A stretch of DNA of 64,000 nucleotides from Apoderus coryli (lineage: Eukaryota > Arthropoda > Insecta > Coleoptera > Attelabidae). The stretch lies in assembly GCA_911728435.2 (NCBI GenBank), contig OU452200.1:40315715-40379714 (forward strand), in the 5' to 3' direction. Each line of letters begins with the position of its first letter. Positions within the stretch are counted from its first letter, which is position 1. Under the pieces are notes generated by a model. That model had not been told where the DNA came from. It saw only the letters and a list, made by a program, of their open reading frames with translations, and searched no databases. Below are positions 45,501 through 48,834 of this stretch, piece by piece. Made by a program: the position numbers and the translations under genes.

Positions 45501-46827
45501 AAAACTGTTAGTCATTGCCTCGGTCGTTACGGTTTATTCGAAGAAGAAAGGGTGATTACTTATAGGTTATGCCGCAGCTATTTTCAAACATTTTTACAAA
45601 CTTATCGTAAGAATTAGCCTAAAGTTGATGTCTTCGATTAAATCCGTATACAAGGTGATTCATATTCGAGGGCCACCATTGCGTTCTCACAAATGTGAAG
45701 AACAAGACGGTGAAATACGAAGTCTTCAGCCCCCGAATTCAGAATGGTCAATTCGACGATTTTATGACACAGTATTCGTCCGGTCATAAAGTAAGGTACG
45801 GAATTACCCAAGAGGAGAAACGCGACCTGTTTGAGGTCCCTTTGGAGAATGTTTTGGCTCATTGCGTAGCCAAAGATCTGCGAATGTGCAAAGAAATTGC
45901 CGCTACCTTCAAAAATAAATTTGGTAAAGTTTATGAACTTTATCAGCAGAATCCGAAGTTGGACAAGTATTGGAAATTGATCGGAAAGAACCTGAAGGGC
46001 AAAGGAAGATTTTCTTTAAAGTTGTAATCAAATTTATACAGTTAGAGCCAGAAAAGAAAAACTTATTATCTAGTTACTTAAATCAGTGTACAAACGAGCT
46101 GAATCTGGTAGCTACTTCGGAAATAAAATGATAGAAGAGCTTGCCTAAGTAATATTTATTTGAAACAATATGTAGACTGTGTTATTATTTTCACTGAAAA
46201 GTAACTAGTTAATTCTAACGAAATTTTAAATTACCTAGGTTGCTATTATCGCATTGCAATTTCCACTGTACTTAATAAGTACTTAAAATATACTTACTTA
46301 GGTACACCTAACCCAACCCCAACCTAATTTAAAAGGATTACGTGAATGTTTTCTGGAAGAACAGTGCTAACTTTAGGCTTATTAAGGACCCCTGTCTTTC
46401 GATTTGTGCTGTGCTATAGCCTAGGTACAATGACTTTGTGAACCACCCAAGTACCTAAACGAATTTTAGATCCCAAAACGGCTTTCTAACTGACAAGTTA
46501 GCCAAAAGATCAAGAGAATATCTAACGATACTTTCACCATTATCTAATTTTGGTTTAGCTTAAGAGTAACCATTAGTTATCAAGATGAACACAGATCAAG
46601 TAAGCTGTTTTATACTGACAGAGCCAAGTAGGTAGGCTAGGTACTAAGCAAATAATTTTGGTGTTACATTTTTTTGTTGGTAGAAACTTAATTATCAACA
46701 TACCCAAGAGAAGTAACTTAAGCTCACGTCGAGCATCTCGCTTGTCTCGGCGCAGTTGTTTCTCAATTTCGGCATTGATACGTTTTTGTTCCCGTGCCTC
46801 ATCTGACTGACAACACTGCATGGTCAT
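15483..46827 (-). CDS. Galphaq: G protein alpha-q subunit (whole gene, 11 coding exons incl. three alternative pairs)
   Basis: GTPase that couples GPCRs to phospholipase C-beta at the plasma membrane; in insect eyes it carries the rhodopsin signal. Exons 1-2-3-4(a or b)-5-6-7(a or b)-8(a or b) give 1,068 coding bases, 355 residues, the normal family length. Seen in the protein: N-terminal Cys pair for palmitoylation (MTMQCC), P-loop GTGESGKST, switch I Arg in RVRVPTTG (4a) or RARAPTTG (4b), switch [18 protein letters not shown], and TCAT or TTAT before the last helix. C-terminus is EYNLV (8b) or EFNLA (8a). All phases join. Positions 4, 7 and 8 each have two exons of equal length, as in Drosophila Galphaq, where one set makes the visual isoform. 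The gene spans 31 kb because introns are loaded with transposons. Runs tail to tail with amphiphysin and head to head with ABCF1. Confidence 0.96.
16440..16585 (+). pseudogene. LINE ORF C-terminal scrap
   Basis: Reads [18 protein letters not shown], then [18 protein letters not shown] and a stop. This is the usual C-terminal end of CR1/L2-like LINE ORF2 proteins (SYAAPxLWNxLP...FKxxLKxxLF). Confidence 0.6.
16767..17540. repeat. Nested inverted-repeat (MITE-like) copies
   Basis: 16767-17138 is an inverted repeat; its inner arms carry ATTTACGATTACTATACAGG. A second copy, in the same orientation and partly deleted at its left arm, runs 17226-17535. Both contain mirrored poly-T/poly-A tracts and a central AATTGTGCAA-type stretch. 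Confidence 0.6.
18144..19056. mobile_element. Foldback palindrome (~440-bp arms, 48-bp loop)
   Basis: Arms 18144-18589 and 18638-19056 are near-perfect inverse complements apart from short indels near 18500-18520. The inner part (ATCTCCCAAATATTTGGG) is itself palindromic. The 12-mer TTGGCCTAGAAC occurs at 18102-18113 and again from 19055, flanking the palindrome. No transposase. A diverged single arm recurs at 41171-41365, so this is a dispersed family. In the Galpha-q intron between 8b and 8a. Confidence 0.75.
19883..20143. mobile_element. Short inverted-repeat element (MITE-like)
   Basis: Ends TTCACAAATAACACAGATTA and its inverse TAATCTGTGTTGTTATTTGC; further inverse pairs (TTTTTTCTCTTACACAAC with GTTGTTTAAGAG) lie inside. 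A hammerhead-like CTGAGGA...GAAA pattern is present on the minus strand at 19946-19982. It ends about 380 bp from exon 8a. Confidence 0.55.
20526..20608 (-). CDS. Galphaq: Galpha-q alternative last coding exon 8a (EFNLA tail, probable visual-type)
   Basis: Acceptor ATGTTAG; reads [18 protein letters not shown], then NALKEFNLA and TAA. The stop is followed after one G by GTATGT, a consensus donor, so 8a can be an internal stop-containing exon spliced on to 8b. The intact mariner sits 220 bp upstream in transcript terms. The C-terminal five residues, which touch the receptor, differ from 8b. Confidence 0.9.
20829..22148 (+). mobile_element. Intact mariner transposon
   Basis: Terminal inverted repeats start CGAGGCACGTTTTTTTAG on the left; the right end reads CGAGGCATGTTTTTTAAG inverted, and both continue into AAGTACCGTTTTG. 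TA dinucleotides flank both ends (20827-20828, 22149-22150). The 1,320-bp length and a full transposase frame mark it as a complete, young copy. Confidence 0.92.
20991..22049 (+). CDS. Mariner transposase, full length
   Basis: 352 residues from ATG at 20991 ([16 protein letters not shown]); the upstream GTG at 20982 is not needed. N-terminal half has the two helix-turn-helix segments that bind the terminal repeats. The catalytic DD34D triad is intact: Asp in VTGDETW, Asp in [10 protein letters not shown] and Asp in [13 protein letters not shown], with exactly 34 residues between the last two. The WVPKML phrase takes the place of the family linker WVPHxL. One unusual residue is Asp for His in HDNARPH. 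No stop or shift. The protein cuts and pastes the element at TA. It lies antisense in a Galpha-q intron, between alternative exons 8a and 7b. Whether it still moves cannot be told from one copy. Confidence 0.93.
   Translation: MPPTIVSSADCEVRAVIRFLSAKGVKPIDIHREICEVYGQNIMSDGMVRKWVRAFKDGRTNVHDEERSGRPSVVNEDLVQKVEEKVRESRRFTISSMCDCFPQYSRSVLYRIVTENLNYRKLCSRWVPKMLMDLHKTQRLSSALTFLERYHNEGEDFLDQIVTGDETWVAYVTPESKQQSMEWRHSSSPKRVKFKQTISARKIMCTVFWDRKGVLLVEFLPRNETINAASYCETLNNLRRAIQNKRRGKLSKGIVLLHDNARPDVANRIKDLIKSFKWETLDHPPYSPDLAPSDYHLFLHLKKHLGGQRLQDDNEVKIFVIQWLTRQAAEFYEESIQKLVPRYKCLNIHGEK
22597..22704 (-). CDS. Galphaq: Galpha-q alternative exon 7b
   Basis: 108 bp, acceptor GCTTAG, donor GTAACT. Reads [18 protein letters not shown], then [17 protein letters not shown], the form found in vertebrate-like Gq proteins. 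The TCAT motif contacts the guanine ring. Confidence 0.92.
23280..23570 (+). pseudogene. Decayed mariner transposase fragment
   Basis: Plus-strand pieces such as [20 protein letters not shown] and [20 protein letters not shown] correspond to the second helix-turn-helix and the WVPHxLTEEQK linker of mariner. Several stops and shifts. Between exons 7b and 7a. Confidence 0.5.
24065..24172 (-). CDS. Galphaq: Galpha-q alternative exon 7a (probable visual-type)
   Basis: 108 bp, acceptor TGTAAAG, donor GTTGTA (weak). Reads [18 protein letters not shown], then [17 protein letters not shown]. Same phase as 7b. The [16 protein letters not shown] phrase matches the Drosophila visual Galphaq version as I remember it. 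Confidence 0.9.
24678..24831 (-). CDS. Galphaq: Galpha-q exon 6 (NKKD)
   Basis: Acceptor TGTTTCAG, donor GTAAGA. Reads [18 protein letters not shown] and ends [14 protein letters not shown] (last Gly split). Contains FLNKKDLL, the guanine-specificity motif. Confidence 0.95.
25131..27495 (+). mobile_element. CR1/jockey-group LINE, 5' truncated, with intact RT, inserted in another LINE
   Basis: Inserted inside the reading frame of an older LINE; TATCC occurs on both sides (25126-25130 and 27496-27500), a likely short target duplication. The 3' end has an ATT-rich microsatellite tail (27460-27495). The left end is open in frame, which shows 5' truncation within the endonuclease/RT linker. The single open frame and clean structure make it clearly younger than its host. 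Confidence 0.82.
25133..27265 (+). CDS. LINE ORF2 reverse transcriptase (5' truncated)
   Basis: Open from the left border of the insertion; first ATG is at 25202 (687 codons). It begins after the endonuclease domain with [17 protein letters not shown], then a basic linker ([14 protein letters not shown]). The RT domain shows [66 protein letters not shown] and the catalytic [13 protein letters not shown] thumb and C-terminal region ends [13 protein letters not shown] and a short tail. All RT motifs are intact, but without the endonuclease and 5' UTR the copy cannot move by itself. The LYADDTQLY form points to the CR1/L2/Daphne side of the jockey superfamily. Confidence 0.82.
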   Translation, partial: SKPFFYTFRDFRRFDQDLFYNDLMNMPFYNIFYVNNIDDKVALFNQYLLEVFDRYAPIKTVRISKKRAPWLSPALKNLQRQRQKALAKYKRSRSVGDWDKYKRIRNLVTSETRNARKRYLEHSIREGSPRQNWKLLRELNVCSGDRVSLPPTLGNADAINDFFVDIHNNPPDKDTVRFYLSNYLKPNVKFEFRMANYDEISDALLKIKSNAVGHDGISADMLVRSCPYIVPIILHLVNFSIETWSFPLSWRQANIIPMPKNKSPSVLKDLRPISILPAISKIFERILHNQIREYLDEYGLLPEVQSGFRRGHSCSTALSSVLDDALLEADRGRLTALVLLDYSKAFDRVDHDLLLAILNYLGFGDCALNLLGMYLSDRSQAVLLGGKMSRRKVLGCGVPQGSILGPMLFSLYTSQFIGVLRHCSAHLYADDTQLYMSFRPDNMVDVVRLINDDLGRLVEISNKHCLTMNPTKTQLLLLGARRARLDCSAGLRLDLAGFELKCVNVVKSLGLHIDADLRFSEHVSACIKKAFCNLKLIYGQRGLLSRSMKKMLCDSLVLSHFDFGDVVYGPCLLGVDERRIQLMQNSCIRLIAGIRGRERGVSAKISELGWLRMDQRRLLHSLVFYNKIIHNKIPTYLFNKIEFRSSAHPINTRNAHIITPPLHYTALFERSFSYSVSRLYNVLPGDVSGLSGHRFKSMVRKLIVSNSLAC
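28385..29090 (-). pseudogene. Decayed mariner transposase
   Basis: Minus strand shows [18 protein letters not shown] near 29010 (mariner GYDPETKQQS block) and [12 protein letters not shown] near 28550 (second catalytic Asp block WxxHHDNA), then a C-terminal [15 protein letters not shown] direct repeat (CATACCAAACGACATGCGTGGAG, seen as CAAACGACATGCGTGGAG at 28638 and 28799) breaks the order. Many stops. Confidence 0.5.
29873..30002 (-). CDS. Galphaq: Galpha-q exon 5 (switch II)
   Basis: Acceptor TTTTTTAG, donor GTAAGG. Reads [18 protein letters not shown] and ends [13 protein letters not shown]. Holds the catalytic Gln of DVGGQ. The M is internal, not a start. Confidence 0.95.
30880..31320 (+). 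pseudogene. LINE RT scrap
   Basis: Broken frames give [33 protein letters not shown] and [10 protein letters not shown], the RT fingers and first palm motif of a jockey-like LINE. Short and shifted. Intron between Galpha-q exons 5 and 4b. Confidence 0.5.
31997..32041 (+). ncRNA. Hammerhead-like motif with palindromic stem III
   Basis: Stem I ACCA/TGGT (31999-32002 with 32037-32040), CTGATGA at 32003-32009, one extra T, stem II GAAAGT/ACTTGC (one mismatch) with loop TTGC, GAA, self-complementary ACATGT (32030-32035) and the cleavable triplet GTA (32034-32036). Layout parallels 5858-5905. The extra base and short stems make activity doubtful. Confidence 0.4.
32630..32690 (+). pseudogene. Tiny LINE RT scrap
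   Basis: Reads [12 protein letters not shown], the RT palm motif, with nothing intact on either side. Confidence 0.35.
32955..33150 (+). repeat. Dispersed repeat with ACAGACAGACTTCC core
   Basis: TTTAGCTAAATTGGTTAAAG, ATACATACAGAC, CAGACAGACTTCC and GACAATACTTTCCCTG recur in the same order at 41585-41755. The kind of element is not known to me. Confidence 0.55.
33245..33395 (+). pseudogene. Decayed mariner transposase fragment
   Basis: Plus strand reads RIVTGDQT, a stop, [12 protein letters not shown], then [10 protein letters not shown], matching the mariner VTGDETWLHHYxPETKR...SAGKVMA block that carries the first catalytic Asp. Confidence 0.55.
33395..36195. repeat. Satellite: ~370-bp tandem repeat, about 6 copies, interrupted by a LINE
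   Basis: The phrase GAAGATGAACCAGATTATAC recurs at 33406, 34269, 34639, 35009, 35384, 35754 and (diverged) 36126. Spacing is 370-375 bp once the 481-bp LINE plus 11-bp duplication in the first unit is removed. Units are highly alike, differing mostly by single bases and short indels. Every unit carries a mirrored antisense frame starting [11 protein letters not shown], conserved because the DNA is repeated. It lies in the Galpha-q intron between exons 5 and 4b and ends about 330 bp from 4b. Confidence 0.9.
33435..33915 (+). mobile_element. 5'-truncated LINE (RNase H/zinc-knuckle end) inserted in the satellite
   Basis: ACTATTAAGAC occurs at 33424-33434 and 33916-33926, an 11-bp target duplication. 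The insert encodes only the end of an ORF2: [20 protein letters not shown], then [20 protein letters not shown] with the C-x2-C...H-x4-C knuckle (CRFC...HVLCEC), and a stop at about 33818. Its tail is ACAAAATCTACAATCT. The type suits I/R1/jockey-group LINEs that carry RNase H. Confidence 0.8.
36528..36656 (-). CDS. Galphaq: Galpha-q alternative exon 4b (switch I)
   Basis: 129 bp, acceptor TTGCAG, donor GTAATG. Reads [19 protein letters not shown], then [11 protein letters not shown] and DLDSIIFR. It lies only about 330 bp from the end of the 370-bp satellite array. Inclusion of both 4a and 4b would keep the frame but duplicate switch I, so splicing must choose one. Confidence 0.92.
37440..37960 (+). 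pseudogene. Tc-like DDE transposase relic
   Basis: Broken frames spell [53 protein letters not shown] and [11 protein letters not shown], matching in order the insect Tc-like transposases with SDEAHFWLNG and YFFENxxG blocks. Intron between Galpha-q exons 4b and 4a. Confidence 0.6.
38757..38885 (-). CDS. Galphaq: Galpha-q alternative exon 4a (switch I; probable visual-type)
   Basis: 129 bp, acceptor TTTTAG, donor GTACAG. Reads [19 protein letters not shown], then [11 protein letters not shown] and DLDEIRFR. Carries the switch I Arg. Same length and phase as exon 4b 2.1 kb downstream; 43 residues align without gaps and differ mainly at the N-terminal helix and the last few residues. Confidence 0.92.
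39140..39965 (+). pseudogene. LINE fragment, C-terminal half (RTE/CR1-like), with 3' end
   Basis: Shows [45 protein letters not shown] and, after shifts, [17 protein letters not shown] and [20 protein letters not shown], the typical end of this LINE ORF. The last 70 bp (GTTAGCGAGTGAATGCTGAT) match the minus-strand copy at 61130-61210, so both keep the true 3' end. Upstream of Galpha-q exon 4a in the intron. Confidence 0.65.
40030..40560 (-). pseudogene. LINE RT relic
   Basis: Minus strand gives [20 protein letters not shown] near 40420 and [19 protein letters not shown] near 40260, the RT palm and following WL.x.NxxK block. Shifted and stopped. A different LINE family from the jockey-like copies. 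Confidence 0.5.
41171..41365. repeat. Single diverged arm of the 18-kb foldback family
   Basis: Matches 18146-18335 in order (GACAAAATTGCTGGTTTTAC, ATTTTGTTTAAT, GTCGACAGATACTGAC, CCATAGTCGTTGCCCATCTAC). There is no mirrored arm here, so the family also exists without the palindrome. Confidence 0.65.
41585..41755 (+). repeat. Dispersed repeat with ACAGACAGACTTCC core, second copy
   Basis: TTTAGCTCAATTGGTTGAAG through CAGACAGACTTCC to CAATACTTTCCCTGAGCGGG; see 32955-33150. It continues directly from the foldback arm, which suggests both belong to one larger element. Confidence 0.55.
42226..42380 (-). CDS. Galphaq: Galpha-q exon 3 (helical domain)
   Basis: Acceptor TTTTAG; reads [17 protein letters not shown] and ends [10 protein letters not shown] plus two bases of a Tyr codon, donor GTAAGT. 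The split Tyr codon is completed identically by exons 4a and 4b. It is too short and too interrupted to show as an open frame of its own on the minus strand. Confidence 0.93.
42490..43145 (+). pseudogene. LINE RNase H / C-terminal relic with 12-bp tail repeat
   Basis: Broken frames show [13 protein letters not shown] (RNase H last Asp block), then [17 protein letters not shown] and [14 protein letters not shown] (zinc knuckle), the C-terminal order of I/jockey-group ORF2. From 43030 the sequence becomes a ~12-bp tandem repeat (ATAATGTAATGT and ATAATGTAACGT) of about nine copies, probably the LINE tail. Confidence 0.6.
43835..44290 (+). pseudogene. Tc-like transposase C-terminal fragment
   Basis: Open for 99 codons: [16 protein letters not shown], then [19 protein letters not shown] with the second catalytic Asp (HDGAPA), and [16 protein letters not shown], where the third acid block has lost its LWGYLK end through a shift. 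The following AACCCTGTATATAAATCC-like end (GCATACCCTGTATATAAATC) may be the terminal repeat. Adjoins Galpha-q exon 2. Confidence 0.65.
44363..44547 (-). CDS. Galphaq: Galpha-q exon 2 (P-loop)
   Basis: Acceptor TATAG, then [19 protein letters not shown], continuing into the helical domain and ending YGEPSSQ before donor GTAATA. Contains the phosphate-binding loop. Confidence 0.94.
44600..44850 (-). pseudogene. LINE zinc-knuckle scrap
   Basis: Minus strand reads [20 protein letters not shown] then [11 protein letters not shown]. The C-x2-C...H-x4-C pattern is that of RNase H-bearing LINE ORF2 C-termini. Just upstream of Galpha-q exon 2. Confidence 0.5.
44850..45630. other. Galpha-q intron 1, nothing recognised
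   Basis: AT-rich with no sensible frame on either strand. Confidence 0.4.
45650..46026 (+). pseudogene. OARD1-like macrodomain fragment (probable broken copy)
   Basis: The 110-codon open frame from about 45695 contains [19 protein letters not shown] followed by [20 protein letters not shown]. This is the start of the ADP-ribose glycohydrolase OARD1/TARG1 macrodomain (GDLFxxP..SLAHCVAxDxxMGxGIAxxFKxxFG). The key glycines of the ADP-ribose loop (MGxGI) are replaced by Cys-Lys-Glu, and the rest of the domain is missing, replaced by a Lys-rich end ([10 protein letters not shown]). There is no good start codon (the first in-frame codon is GTG). OARD1 removes ADP-ribose from glutamate; this fragment should not. 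It lies antisense inside Galpha-q intron 1. A retrocopy piece or TE-captured exon are both possible. Confidence 0.55.
46704..46827 (-). CDS. Galphaq: Galpha-q exon 1 (start codon, palmitoylation site)
   Basis: Starts ATG at 46827 (a second ATG two codons on, at 46821, is an alternative start; an in-frame stop lies upstream). Reads [16 protein letters not shown] and continues with the basic [16 protein letters not shown] helix. Donor GTATGT after the first base of the Gly codon. The two cysteines are the family's lipid-anchor site. Confidence 0.94.
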
Positions 46828-48656
46828 GCTCTTGTTGATGGGGCCGCGGATGTTTTCGTTCTGCTACCATTCACACCAACAACGTACGGCAAAAAAGCAC
46901 ATACAACTATTTTCTAACACACCTACAAACTGACACTTCCTGGAAACGCGCGGACCATCATCACTGTTAACAGGGTGTGGTGAAATAATAATAATAAAAG
47001 TCTAGCGATGACATGCTCTTATAATAGCCTTCAAGTTTCGATTTAATCTTGTTATTATAACTAGATTTCGGAAGCCTCATTCGCCTTTAGCATGTAAAGA
47101 GATTAAATGACCAGTTATAGATTCACTGTCGATTGCTTATTTCACCCAACAGTACAGTGCACAACTCACACGTTTACACTTACACAAAAACTACGCCAAG
47201 TGGAGTCGAATTCAATCTATACACAACATTATCCACACACTTTACCGCACCTATCAACTTTATAACACTAGTTATAATTAAATATTGTCCATTTTCACTT
47301 AAAAAATGCAGCCGCCTCTCACCTTTTGTCAATATGGCCGCTGCCCCGAATTTTTCGCGACTGCGCATGACAGGAAATCCCAGATCGGCTATGGCGATTT
47401 TTAAATTAAAGGGATTTTATTTAAAAAATAATTATTTTCCATTACATAATTTTATTTAATTAAATGCACATAATATTAAACGAATTATGGTTATAATATA
47501 ACTACACAAATTTCATTGTACTATTTATATATTATAAAGCAGATGGGAATAATATTAAAAATAGTAAGTAATTTCAATAAAATGAGGATGGATAGGTAAT
47601 GTACCTATTAATAGGATTATTATTATTATTAAACATATTTTTTAGTCAATTATTTGGTTTAACATGAAGTAGGTATTTGTGAGTTAAATTTCCCGCAATA
47701 TGTAATCTATGTTCGGGTAAAGCTGAAAAAAGGATGTTTTGGACAATAGTTATCTCATGAATGGATGACCTTTAACTACTATAACTCCGCCTGATATCCA
47801 TGTTTAATTTTTATTGGTTGCTGAAATCTCAAATGAATGAATAGGTATAAACAAGCACTTATCCATATCTGTCAATTCAGCAGATTCAGCTACGATACGA
47901 TGAAGTTCTGCGTTGCCAAGTTGTCATTCGACCCCTATAAAATTTGAACATCATGTTTCTTAGGAAACTGTCGGACTGTGATTCTATCAAGCTCAGAAAA
48001 ATAAATATTATTTATTTTTCTGAGCTATCAAGTGAAAATCCGACTGAATGCCATAACAAAAAATACCTGTTTGTGATTCCAAAACGGAACCTGTTGCCTT
48101 TATATAATTAACTGGTTCTTTTTTCTTCAGGTTTAACGTAATCATTGTCTTTATAAACTTTTTAAAGACAATGACGTAATCTAACATCATAATAATAACC
48201 GAAAGTAGGATATATTTGATTTATATTATTTTCATGAGTATATAAGTATCTTTAAACACATCCTTAGCAGGACTCAGTGCATGCACGATGTTGCCGCTTC
48301 TCTGTATTTAGAATGCTACTTATTATCAAAATTCATCGATCACCGAAAACAGGTTATATTTCAATAACTATCCATCTCTGAATACAATCATATTGCCTGA
48401 AGCGAATGTCACGTAATTTCTTAATTGACAAATCGGCATATCAGAATCAGGTCAAGTTTGAAACAATTATTTTAATATGTACCGAACCATTGTCTTTTAA
48501 TGACAATGACCTAACGTAGCATAGAGTGTGCGACAACCATTAAAAACTTTGTAAATGTCAACTGGCTGTCATTTGTCATTTCTTATTTATTGTAGGTTAG
48601 GTTTTACCATATTTTGTCCTAGAAAACGTTAATTTATTCTCAATTAATTTAAAGTA
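46828..48656. promoter_or_regulatory. Divergent promoter region between Galpha-q (-) and ABCF1 (+)
   Basis: The two start codons face away from each other across 1.83 kb, so promoters and 5' UTRs of both genes must lie here or begin here. A relatively GC-rich patch at 47310-47395 (AATATGGCCGCTGCC, CGCGACTGCGCATG) is a candidate upstream exon or core promoter for Galpha-q. Immediately before ABCF1 lies TGTAGGTTAGGTTTTACC (48592-48609). No TATA box is obvious for either gene. A 33-bp hairpin insertion lies at 47992-48024. Confidence 0.45.
47984..48032. repeat. Perfect 33-bp hairpin flanked by 8-bp direct repeats
   Basis: CTATCAAG at 47984-47991 and at 48025-48032 borders CTCAGAAAAATAAAT, ATT, ATTTATTTTTCTGAG, whose 15-bp arms are exact inverse complements. 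Looks like a minute insertion with an 8-bp target duplication. Confidence 0.7.
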
Positions 48657-48834
48657 ATGTCGAAAAAACGAGGAAATAAGAAAAACAAGAACTTGGACGA
48701 TGATTTTGAAGATGACCAAGTAGTTACAACGAATAAAGATAATTTAGCTTCTAAATCTTCCGGTAAAAATGCCGCAGGTAAAAAGGGAAAGAAGGGCAAA
48801 GGCGATGATTGGAGTGATGATGAGCCTAGCAAAG
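48657..48834 (+). CDS. ABCF1: ABCF1 exon 1
   Basis: ATG at 48657 follows AATTTAAAGTA; reads [20 protein letters not shown] and ends [11 protein letters not shown] plus one base, donor GTAAAT. The most upstream in-frame ATG. Confidence 0.93.

Noticed and set aside
46819..46821. Second ATG of Galpha-q exon 1 as the only start
   Set aside because: It would also give a normal Gq N-terminus (MQCC), but the upstream in-frame ATG at 46827 is open and cannot be excluded, so I kept the longer form.
47133..47459. 108-codon frame between Galpha-q and ABCF1
   Set aside because: Low-complexity and without family resemblance; the area is more likely promoter or 5' UTR.
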